Virus record (IMG/VR): IMGVR_UViG_3300017991_000168
Location: 1-44,897 of that record
From: a virus
DNA: 44,897 bases
Reading direction: 5' to 3' (one strand)
Within the stretch, counting starts at the first letter, position 1. The number at the start of each line of letters is the position of its first letter. The translations under genes were made by a program, and so were the position numbers. This document shows positions 16,173-22,846 of this stretch, in pieces. The notes under the pieces were generated by a model. The model ran no database searches. It was not told the DNA's origin and saw only the letters and a list, made by a program, of their open reading frames with translations.

Positions 16173-16670
16173 CTATTTAGGGGCTTTCGCTCCACAACAG
16201 TGCAGGAACGAATCCGTGTTGAAACCTGCGTCGTACTCTGGCAGAACGATAGCCAGTACGTTGCACAGGAACGTATACTGAGACTCGGTCAGTTCTATGA
16301 ATCCGCCCTTTATCTTCGCTCGGCGGAGGCTTTTGATGTAGCGACCAACTCGTTCGGTGTGCCCCAGACCGTACGGGCTACCGTCTTGCAAGAGTCGCCT
16401 GGTGATAGCGTTGTCAGGGGTACCCGAAGGACGGCCTTCCTTGAAGCGGACCTTGTCAGCAGTACTCGCTTTCGGAGCATTGCTGAGATACTCTCTGAGG
16501 TTGAGGATTTCGGGTTTCGGTTCTTCGATAGCCGTCTTCTTTGCCTTCGGCTTAGCCTTTCTTGGGTCAGGCTTCGGCGGGGGGTTCCGTTCGTCCTTCG
16601 GTCGTGCTTTCCGTGGCTTGGGTCCGCCCTTCCGTGCCTTGGACCGCTTGGGTGTCCCCTTCAGCATCAT
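16173..16670 (-). CDS. Hypothetical protein with basic Lys/Pro tail
   Basis: 165 residues. A long basic, Pro/Lys-rich tail (1-50) precedes a folded C-terminal region (90-165). GAGGAG precedes the ATG. The tail-coding DNA overlaps the end of the upstream gene by 104 bases in another frame. Likely nucleic acid binding; no family recognised. Confidence 0.65.
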   Translation of the reverse strand: MMLKGTPKRSKARKGGPKPRKARPKDERNPPPKPDPRKAKPKAKKTAIEEPKPEILNLREYLSNAPKASTADKVRFKEGRPSGTPDNAITRRLLQDGSPYGLGHTERVGRYIKSLRRAKIKGGFIELTESQYTFLCNVLAIVLPEYDAGFNTDSFLHCCGAKAPK

Positions 16671-16890
16671 TGTTCTCCTCGTCTAACAAGTAGTGTTCAA
16701 GGGAAGAAGGTGTTGTGATACGAACCACCTCAATCCAGACAATACGGCCGTGGATACTGCCGAGTGTGCGAGCGTTGGCAACGGCCTGAGAGCCGTCTTG
16801 TGTGGGGGACATGTACCTTCTCGGCACGCGGTCATGGTCCTCACGGTACATTACTTGGTAGTGGAGTAGTGTCAGGGGTTCCGGCTGCAT
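16567..16890 (-). CDS. Hypothetical protein overlapping the next gene
   Basis: 107 residues. The first 75 look like a normal folded protein; the last 35 are low-complexity (Thr, Glu, Gly, Arg) and come from DNA that also encodes the basic tail of the downstream protein. ATG overlaps the stop of the preceding gene (TGATG) with GGAG at 8-9 bases. Confidence 0.6.
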   Translation of the reverse strand: MQPEPLTLLHYQVMYREDHDRVPRRYMSPTQDGSQAVANARTLGSIHGRIVWIEVVRITTPSSLEHYLLDEENNDAEGDTQAVQGTEGRTQATESTTEGRTEPPAEA

Positions 16891-17096
16891 CACGTAGACT
16901 CCTTAAAATTGAAGTAGAAACGGGGAGAGTGTTGGAACTGGAGGAGTCCGCGTACCTTGTCGCTTCGCCGTTCGACGAGGACATAGGGGGCCTGGAAGCC
17001 AAGGGCTTGGAAGTCTTCCATCATCTCATGGGTCGTCCAGACTTGGCCGTGGATTTCCTCTAACTGCTTACGGACTTCAGCATGTTCAATCGCCAT
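16890..17096 (-). CDS. Small hypothetical protein
   Basis: 68 residues, helical N-terminus and a beta-rich C-terminal half (PYVLVERRSDKVRGLLQF). AAGGAG precedes the ATG. First gene after the terminator hairpin at 17132-17152. No family recognised. Confidence 0.6.
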   Translation of the reverse strand: MAIEHAEVRKQLEEIHGQVWTTHEMMEDFQALGFQAPYVLVERRSDKVRGLLQFQHSPRFYFNFKEST

Positions 17097-17118
17097 GGTA
17101 TTACTCCTTGCGTGTTAG

Positions 17119-17152
17119 GAAAAGAAAAAGAACCCCGGTTGTGAGCCGGGGT
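17119..17152 (-). terminator. Terminator after the 128-residue gene
   Basis: A seven-base-pair stem (17132-17138 with 17146-17152) with a loop of seven bases containing CTCACAA on the minus strand, followed by a T-rich tract (TTCTTTTTCTTTT). It lies between genes only 80 bases apart, so it may act as an attenuator. Confidence 0.7.
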
Positions 17153-17176
17153 GTTTTGGTGTAGAACAACCAACTC

Positions 17177-17563
17177 CTAAACCCAGATGTCGCAGGTGTC
17201 CTTGTACTCACAATTGTTGCATTCGGCAAAAGGCCGAACACAGTTTTTGCGGAGCCTACTCGTGATCGAGTCCGGCAGTTCGTCGATTACGTCGTGACAC
17301 TCGGCATCGAGAATCATCACCATTATGTCGTCAGAGTTTGGGATCATGGACAACCCGCATATCTCGTACAGTTTTTCGTACTTCATGCGTTGTCCAAGGT
17401 GTTTCAGTGTAGCCAAGACACCAGTGATGTAACTTACCACACCGGAGTTGAGAACGTCTGCGGTCGCAAAAGCCAACAGACGATCACGAGGATTGGTGAT
17501 CGGGGTTTCTGAATCCCGAACTTCCTTCAGTAACCTCTGCACTAATTCGTCCAAGTCCGCCAT
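17177..17563 (-). CDS. Hypothetical protein with Cys cluster
   Basis: 128 residues, mainly helical, ending in NCVRPFAECNNCEYKDTC, four cysteines spaced as in an Fe-S or zinc site. A similar tail occurs in Cas4/AddB-type nucleases but no nuclease core is present. GGAGG precedes the ATG. May be a standalone metal-binding accessory protein. Confidence 0.6.
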   Translation of the reverse strand: MADLDELVQRLLKEVRDSETPITNPRDRLLAFATADVLNSGVVSYITGVLATLKHLGQRMKYEKLYEICGLSMIPNSDDIMVMILDAECHDVIDELPDSITSRLRKNCVRPFAECNNCEYKDTCDIWV

Positions 17564-17581
17564 GTCTTATCCTCCAGGAAA

Positions 17582-17627
17582 AAGAAAAACCCCTAACCCG
17601 ATACAACGTCGTACCGGGCTAGAGGGG
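17582..17627 (-). terminator. Imperfect terminator hairpin
   Basis: A stem formed by 17590-17600 and 17615-17627 (CCCCT...CCCG with CGGG...AGGGG, bulged) followed by T-rich bases on the minus strand. It ends the unit of the 74-residue gene. Confidence 0.55.
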
Positions 17628-17635
17628 AACACAAC

Positions 17636-17948
17636 GTACAACACGTTGTCTAACCGTTACGTTTGAGCGGGTAGTAGTAGGCGTTAACGCCCACGGTCAC
17701 TTGCTGACCATCAACCTTGACGTCCGTTTGGACGTTGCCCTTCGTTGATGCGACCACCATCGTTTTGCCAGATGCACTGGGCTGACCGATCGGGTCACAC
17801 TCCAGTACCAGGGTCAAAACGTGACCGGTCTTGCTTTTGGTGGACTTACTCTTCTTCGCCGACAACAGTGCCATGATACAGCCTCCTAGTTAGGGTAATG
17901 GGCTGGGGGCCGTGGGGGTGTTGAAAGTTGGTATAGAACGTGTTGTAC
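17636..17948. repeat. Inverted repeat pair D around the 74-residue gene
   Basis: Twelve-base perfect inverted arms at 17636-17647 and 17937-17948 flank gene 17650-17874. Short, so could be chance, but it continues the pattern of pairs A-C upstream. It differs in that the upstream arm lies outside the closing arm of pair C. Confidence 0.4.
17650..17874 (-). CDS. Small beta-rich protein
   Basis: 74 residues, beta-strand-rich with a basic N-terminus (AKKSKSTKSKTG). AGGAGG precedes the ATG. Enclosed by repeat pair D. May be a small nucleic-acid-binding protein; no family recognised. Confidence 0.6.
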   Translation of the reverse strand: MALLSAKKSKSTKSKTGHVLTLVLECDPIGQPSASGKTMVVASTKGNVQTDVKVDGQQVTVGVNAYYYPLKRNG

Positions 17949-18603
17949 TACGTGGTCTTGAACGAGCTACTTGACGGCGGGAAACTTAATCTTCCCACCA
18001 ACCTTGACGATGTCGCCAAGGAAAATGTAACCGGCGTTGACAGGGATCGAAGAGTTGAGTCGGTTTACCAACGGCTTGTCGTAGAAGACAGCCTTTCTCT
18101 CGTTGATCAGATCACCTTTCTTCTGCTTGTCGGTGGTCCTCTTAGCCAACTCCGGCTCATCATCCGTGATCAGGCATCGTAGGATGCCTTCAAACGGGTG
18201 CCATACCTGCACGACGGTTCCGGGAGTCGCAGAATCCCACAACGCACGCCTCTCCTTTTCAGGATAGTCGGGTTTGAGGGCCGCGAATTCCTTTTCCCTT
18301 TCCTTCATCGTCTGTTCCAGTTTGGCCGCCTCTTTCCGCTCTTCTTCCTTCTTGAGCAGTTCGTCGAACAACTGTGCCTCTGCGGCACTGAGTTTTCGAC
18401 CAGCGACTGACTTGGAGGACTTCGCAGCGGGTTTGGAAGACTTCGCAGCCTTAGCGGCAGCAGCAGTGCTGATTTTCCGACCAGCGGGCTTGCGAGACTT
18501 CGTGGCGGGCTTACGGGTTTTGGAAGCAGTACTTTTCGTGGACTTAGCCATGATAGGTTTCCTTTGGTAGGTGTTAAAAACACCCCCACGGTTCCCAGCC
18601 CAT
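17898..18603. repeat. Inverted repeat pair C around the 194-residue gene
   Basis: Arms of 25 bases at 17898-17922 and 18579-18603, inverted, 23 of 25 identical. They enclose gene 17967-18551, one arm 28 bases before its start and the other 45 bases after its stop. Confidence 0.75.
17967..18551 (-). CDS. Protein with histone-H1-like Lys/Ala tail
   Basis: 194 residues. A Lys/Ala/Ser-rich tail (1-52), a coiled-coil stretch (about 55-95, EEERKEAAKLEQTMKEREKE region) and a compact beta C-terminal part (about 100-194) with GTVVQVWHPFEGILRCLI. AAAGGA precedes the ATG. Looks DNA- or RNA-associated. The tail resembles H1-like proteins by composition only. Confidence 0.65.
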   Translation of the reverse strand: MAKSTKSTASKTRKPATKSRKPAGRKISTAAAAKAAKSSKPAAKSSKSVAGRKLSAAEAQLFDELLKKEEERKEAAKLEQTMKEREKEFAALKPDYPEKERRALWDSATPGTVVQVWHPFEGILRCLITDDEPELAKRTTDKQKKGDLINERKAVFYDKPLVNRLNSSIPVNAGYIFLGDIVKVGGKIKFPAVK

Positions 18604-18643
18604 AATTAGGGTAAAGCTACCATCCCCCGGTTAAGGTTCAGGG

Positions 18644-18934
18644 TCACGTAAAGTTTGAAAATGCCTCTTCGACAGTCATGCCGTCTCGTACCGCACGGTC
18701 CTTTTGTTTCCAGGTGATTGCAGTAGCGTACACCACTTCGCCACAGGCGGGAATTGGCCGGGACGGGTTGCGATGAGCCAAGAAATGCTCGCCGCATAGT
18801 GTAGTGTTTCCACAACACCAGCCGTTTTTCAGTCGCTTGCCGCAAACGTCGCACTGTACCGTGCGGGAAACGAGCGTTGAGATGTGGAATGCGTGCCAAT
18901 GGCAGCCTTGGTCGTCGACCACTTCAAGCATCAT
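18644..18934 (-). CDS. Small zinc-finger-like protein
   Basis: 96 residues. Cysteines in CDVCGKRLKNGWCCGNTTLCGEH form a treble-clef or ribbon-like zinc site. The ATG overlaps the stop of the preceding gene by a few bases. Candidate early regulatory or nucleic-acid-binding protein. Confidence 0.6.
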   Translation of the reverse strand: MMLEVVDDQGCHWHAFHISTLVSRTVQCDVCGKRLKNGWCCGNTTLCGEHFLAHRNPSRPIPACGEVVYATAITWKQKDRAVRDGMTVEEAFSNFT

Positions 18935-19250
18935 CGGACTTGGCCTCCTTTAACATGGTAGCCATGTCCGCACCAAACACCGCCTCAATCGCTTCAATCG
19001 GTTCCCTGACTTTGGCAATCATGATGTATCGCCAATCGATACCGAGCTTGGGCATTTCGGGTGCCATTGTTATGCCGACCACGACTTGATTGTAGTACCT
19101 CTCCTTGAAAGGAAAAGCTACTATGTTGCCCGCTCTTGAATCGGCCTTGTCCATATTTTGGAATATGCCAATCCACGTTTCGTCACCGTCGCTCAACCAC
19201 ATTTCCATACGGTCTAGATGGTCTCGCAACTCGGAAAGCGTAATCTCCAT
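18924..19250 (-). CDS. Hypothetical protein
   Basis: 108 residues starting at ATG 19250, chosen because GGAGG is at good distance; the longer reading to 19385 would run through the repeat arms and overlap the upstream gene. Mixed alpha/beta; no motif recognised. Confidence 0.6.
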   Translation of the reverse strand: MEITLSELRDHLDRMEMWLSDGDETWIGIFQNMDKADSRAGNIVAFPFKERYYNQVVVGITMAPEMPKLGIDWRYIMIAKVREPIEAIEAVFGADMATMLKEAKSDDA

Positions 19251-19298
19251 GGTAATCCCTCCAGTACGGGGGGATGATAGCTTTACCCTATAACCACC

Positions 19299-19617
19299 GT
19301 ATCGGTGTTTCATTCTATCCCCTAGTGAATTGACTATCGGGTCAATTTTCCGCTTTTTTGTTTGCAACTGCCAATCGCAGTTCATTAGGCGTCAATTTGC
19401 CTAATGCCCCACAATCGATAGTCGCTGTACAACCACCAGGTTTGTGCTTGTGGTGAATGTTAAACGGTTTGATTGTTTTGCGTTTCAAACCGTACCCGGT
19501 CGCTTTTTTTCGTTTTTCGTATTTAGTGACTGCAATTTCCGTTTGTTCGGGTGTCATTCTACGCATGGTGTGTTTCCCCTAATTGCGTGAATAGGGGATA
19601 GAATGAAACACCGATAC
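19299..19617. repeat. Inverted repeat pair A around the 74-residue first early gene
   Basis: Perfect 26-base inverted arms at 19299-19324 and 19592-19617 flank gene 19342-19566. The arms lie 18 bases after its stop and 26 bases before its start. Confidence 0.85.
19342..19566 (-). CDS. Small basic protein, first early gene
   Basis: 74 residues. Two similar helices are visible, MTPEQTEIAVTKYEKRKK near the start and LTPNELRLAVANKK near the end, around a His/Lys/Gly middle. It is the first minus-strand gene leaving the non-coding region. AGGGG lies about 10 bases before the ATG. Perhaps a regulator; not recognised. Confidence 0.55.
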   Translation of the reverse strand: MRRMTPEQTEIAVTKYEKRKKATGYGLKRKTIKPFNIHHKHKPGGCTATIDCGALGKLTPNELRLAVANKKAEN

Positions 19618-20504
19618 CCGATCTAATCCGCCAGTTTCGCAACGGTGGACGTGATCGGGCTATCGGTGATTATTGGGCTGTTTTTTACGGAACCGTACGG
19701 GTGGGATTCGGCGGGGTCAATTCCCCGATGCCATCACGTTAGATATAGCAACGGAAACCCGCATCAACACAATTGACCGTAACCGATTCAGTAATCGGTA
19801 GCCAATTGCGTGATCGGCATTGCTAGTGCGGTGGTGATGGCATTCACCCGGATTGCACGGTTCACGTTATCCAAATTGTTTACGACCCGTAACGTGTGGC
19901 CCCCGGTATTCTGTCGGATTGACCCGTTGTCAATCGTTGACCTATTCTGGCCACCGGATGCCGCTGTCTAGCGTAAATGCCCCCTGTTATCGGTTCCCCG
20001 CCACGGTTCCCCGCAACGGTTGGGTTGTGTTTCCCACAACCGGACACCCGCCACACGCCCCGATCCAATCCCGCTAATCGACTGGACCGGTGATTCTGTC
20101 GCCTACTGGCATTCCCGTGGGTTCCCGTCCATTTCGCAACGGTCGGTCGCCCGATAGCCCGTAGTTGGCGTTAACGTTCAACGCCAGTATTGGCAATTAG
20201 ATCAAATCGGGCATTCTATGTCAACCCCACCCGATCTAGCGGGGTAGGTTACCCAGTTTAACATGCCCCAGGATTGCCCAGAATCGCCCCTGACGGGTTC
20301 GATTCTGACACCTAGTTTCGTCCGCAAACCACTAACAGGCTGGCGTACCATCGCGGGGAACCGTGTCAGAACCGCCCCAGACGGGATCGGTGGATCGCAA
20401 CCGGAAACACCCCAGGTGGCACCTGGCAGCGTACGTACAATGGGGGGGGTAGGCACCCCGCTATTGCTGACGGGTCGCCCGCTAATCGACGGTCCAGGGG
20501 ATCG

Positions 20505-20532
20505 GGGTCCAGGGTCCAGGGTCCAGGGTCCA
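20505..20532. repeat. Four tandem GGGTCCA heptamers
   Basis: Four exact copies of GGGTCCA, flanked on both sides by GGGGATCGG-like sequence. Iteron-like arrangement in the candidate control region. Confidence 0.8.
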
Positions 20533-20550
20533 GGGGATCGGTGTCGATCG

Positions 20551-20578
20551 GTGATCAGTGATCAGTGATCGGTGATAG
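20551..20578. repeat. Four tandem GTGATC(A/G) heptamers
   Basis: Four near-exact heptamers (the last ends GTGATAG) immediately after the GGGTCCA array. Each full copy holds a GATC site. Possible iterons or operators for the plus-strand gene 70 bases downstream. Confidence 0.75.
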
Positions 20579-20646
20579 GGTATAAACACTGCCACCCAAT
20601 GGTGGGGAAGAGTTGCCAAAACAGATTATCGTGGTAGAGTGGTTGC

Positions 20647-21312
20647 ATGGATACCCAACCCCAACAACTCGATGACACGGACCTGGTGGAACTCCCGTTT
20701 GTTGACATTGCCGACCTTTCTGGAAGGAAGCGGCAGGAACAATTACTCCCCGGTGTGGTCCGGCGAATGGAAAGGCCGCGTGGTTCTTTCTCGATCCGCG
20801 TTGATCCAGACTTGTCTACGGCCGATGATATCCACAAGAGCTACGGGCAGACCACGTCCATGGGAATTTGCCGGTTCGTCCAGTTGCTCTTCATTGCTAA
20901 CGAGACGATTCCCAAGCATGCTCGTATGACGGATGAGCAGTTAGCCCGCATCTTGGTTTCTGAGTTCCCTGAATCCAAACGTGTGAAGAACCATCCCCGC
21001 TCCAGGCTAATGAGCTACTACAGAAGCCACTACAACTCTGGCAGCCTGATACCGAAAGAAGGTGTACCCTTGCTGAAGTCTCGGCGGTACACCAAATCGG
21101 GCGAGATTGCGAACGGGTACAACGGGAAAGCATTGCGGGGCTTGAAGAAACTTGAAGCCGACGAAGAACAAGCCGCACAGGTGGCAGAGTGGAAACGGAA
21201 CGGGTCTGTCGGGGTCAAGGTATCAAAGCCTCGACACCGTGATCACGGACAGACCGGTCAGCCCGAAGAAGGCTTTGCCGAGCAAGAGGATTGGGGGATG
21301 GGCGGCCAGTAA
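20647..21312 (+). CDS. Lone plus-strand protein, possible regulator
   Basis: 221 residues. An acidic N-terminus, a middle part (about 45-90), then a short module (about 97-135) with LARILVSEFPESKRV...MSYYRSHYNSGSL, resembling a small basic helix module seen in other phage proteins next to DNA. The C-terminal third is charged and low-complexity. It reads away from the non-coding region and converges on the last late gene, overlapping it by 55 bases. Position suggests a regulator of the genetic switch or replication; no family recognised. Confidence 0.55.
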   Translation: MDTQPQQLDDTDLVELPFVDIADLSGRKRQEQLLPGVVRRMERPRGSFSIRVDPDLSTADDIHKSYGQTTSMGICRFVQLLFIANETIPKHARMTDEQLARILVSEFPESKRVKNHPRSRLMSYYRSHYNSGSLIPKEGVPLLKSRRYTKSGEIANGYNGKALRGLKKLEADEEQAAQVAEWKRNGSVGVKVSKPRHRDHGQTGQPEEGFAEQEDWGMGGQ

Positions 21313-21752
21313 CCCATCGGGCAGGTCCAGACTCTTCCGCGTGCTTTGTATTTCGCTGCACACCCACACTTTCTACACCGGCCCCTCTCTCTGGAAAAGA
21401 AGCGGCAGGCCTTGCAAGTCTCCAGCCGGGCGTCGTAGGTTTTTTGGTCTACGATCCGCATACCGTCAGCGACGAACACTTGCATGCTCTTCAGAAAGTT
21501 GCTGACTTGTTCGTGCAGTGGCGGCATGTCTTGTGGCGACACGGCTTGTGCTAGTTTTTGTTCATGCTGGCCCGGTCCGGTCCCTCTGTCCCATGCGTCG
21601 GTGAACTTTGGGTTTGTGGTGTAGAGTTTGCACCAGTGCGGATTCATTCTGCAACCAAGCCGGGGACAAGGGTAACCCCGCTTGCCGGATGTTGGCAGTT
21701 GACAGTCTTTGCACTCGATCAGGCTGCTGCTGGGGTTACTACTGCTATCCAT
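21258..21752 (-). CDS. Cys-rich protein at the end of the tail module
   Basis: 164 residues starting at ATG 21752 (AAGGTGG upstream). Two zinc-like clusters: ECKDCQLP...YPCPRLGC near the start and CKACRFFSRERGRCRKCGCAAK near 125-145. The second resembles a small zinc-ribbon domain common in proteins downstream of phage tail genes. Overlaps the tail protein end by 34 bases. Probably a minor tail or assembly protein. Confidence 0.6.
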   Translation of the reverse strand: MDSSSNPSSSLIECKDCQLPTSGKRGYPCPRLGCRMNPHWCKLYTTNPKFTDAWDRGTGPGQHEQKLAQAVSPQDMPPLHEQVSNFLKSMQVFVADGMRIVDQKTYDARLETCKACRFFSRERGRCRKCGCAAKYKARGRVWTCPMGYWPPIPQSSCSAKPSSG

Positions 21753-22834
21753 GTTCCACCTTCTGTCTGATCGCAGCAGCCGCATCGTTCAGGATCAAAA
21801 CCTGGCTCGTGCGACGGCACCACTTTTGTAGGGAATGTGATACTGAAGGGATCGCAAGTGTAGGTGAGTTCGCCGTAGTCAAACTGCATACAGTCATCTT
21901 CCACCGTTGAGCCATCGTCGTGGTCCGACGTCAGCCAAAAGGCGGAAGTCTCTGTGCCGTTTGGGTCACCGTAACAATACAGCTTCCACATAATGTTGGC
22001 GGAATCGTAAAGTGGGGGACCGGTGCCGTACATGCAAGACGGGTCGTCCGATGCCCCCTTCCAACAGCCCTCTACAATGTCGTAGGATAGGTTGACGGTT
22101 ACGTCGTTCAACTCGTCTTCACAACCAGCGGTTGCGATGAACGTCAGTACAAGTTCACGAGGGATGCAAAAGATGTCGCCGTCTTCGTAACAACGGCATT
22201 GCTTGATACAGCATACGTAGCCACTGGGGTAGTCCGGAACGTTTGCGTCACTGCCCTCGTAATTTTCCAGGTAGTAGTTGTCAAAGTTGGCTTGTTCCGC
22301 CGTGCCGTTGTACAGCCCGGAATAGAACCCGTCTTCGTAGAGGCCGCTGATGCAAGCGTAGGCCGTGGCTTCACCCACGGTGACCGTGAAACTGTCCTCG
22401 GTTATGCAGACCTGGATACCGTCCGCCGCAATCGCTTCGTCGATGACGTCTGGTGGGTCAACCAACAAAGTGTTCACGTCGTAGAGGCGGATTTCCACGA
22501 ACCCGAGACCGTCCCATTCGACTTCGCAATGGAAGTAGTGTGTGCCGTCCTTGTAGTTGGCTATGATTCCGTAGGCTACTTCGTCTTGTCTGTTGGCCAG
22601 TTCGACTGAGATGGATTGTTCCTCGGTAGTGGTGCGTACTTGGCAGATGGCCTTGGCGTCGGCGGTCCCATCTTCCTCCAACGTGTTAGATGCGATGGAC
22701 CACACCCCAGCCGCTTCCACCCAGTCATCGCCCAGGTATGGGGAATCGGTCCGGTTGAAGTCGTCGGCGAATATCAAGCACGAACAACAGCAGAGAAGAG
22801 GGTCGTCCAGTACGTCCATGTGTCTGAAGGTCAT
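21719..22834 (-). CDS. Tail protein with lectin-like domain and Cys-rich C-terminus
   Basis: 371 residues. FADDFNRTDSPYLGDDWVE starts a LamG/concanavalin-like beta sandwich (about 20-190) that often binds sugars in phage tail and fibre proteins. The C-terminal half has many cysteines (CCIKQCRCYEDGD, CGCCDQTEG). AAGGAGG precedes the ATG. Likely a distal tail component for host contact. Confidence 0.65.
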   Translation of the reverse strand: MTFRHMDVLDDPLLCCCSCLIFADDFNRTDSPYLGDDWVEAAGVWSIASNTLEEDGTADAKAICQVRTTTEEQSISVELANRQDEVAYGIIANYKDGTHYFHCEVEWDGLGFVEIRLYDVNTLLVDPPDVIDEAIAADGIQVCITEDSFTVTVGEATAYACISGLYEDGFYSGLYNGTAEQANFDNYYLENYEGSDANVPDYPSGYVCCIKQCRCYEDGDIFCIPRELVLTFIATAGCEDELNDVTVNLSYDIVEGCWKGASDDPSCMYGTGPPLYDSANIMWKLYCYGDPNGTETSAFWLTSDHDDGSTVEDDCMQFDYGELTYTCDPFSITFPTKVVPSHEPGFDPERCGCCDQTEGGTWIAVVTPAAA

Positions 22835-22846
22835 GGTAAAGCCTCC

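Larger units (their letters stand above)
18607..19290. repeat. Inverted repeat pair B around two coupled genes
   Basis: Arms of 22 bases at 18607-18628 and 19269-19290, inverted, 21 of 22 identical. They enclose the coupled genes 18644-18934 and 18924-19250. Confidence 0.75.
19567..20646. other. Non-coding region, candidate origin and early control region
   Basis: About 1.08 kb without a supported gene, the only such stretch in the window. It holds one arm of pair A, several perfect hairpins (7-bp stem 19782-19799; 7-bp stem 20023-20041; CCAGGT/ACCTGG hairpin at about 20413-20427), direct repeats of 12-13 bases (19635-19646 with 20132-20143; 20070-20082 with 20478-20490), two period-7 arrays and about 13 GATC sites. 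It lies between divergent genes, so it must hold promoters both ways; no strong -35/-10 pair was found. Origin function is inferred. Confidence 0.6.

Noticed and set aside
20202-20568. Small ORFs inside the non-coding region
   Set aside because: No Shine-Dalgarno, built from tandem heptamers and hairpins, and not consistent with neighbours' codon use.
20505-20578. Possible CRISPR array
   Set aside because: Tandem units of 7 bases with no spacers and no cas genes.
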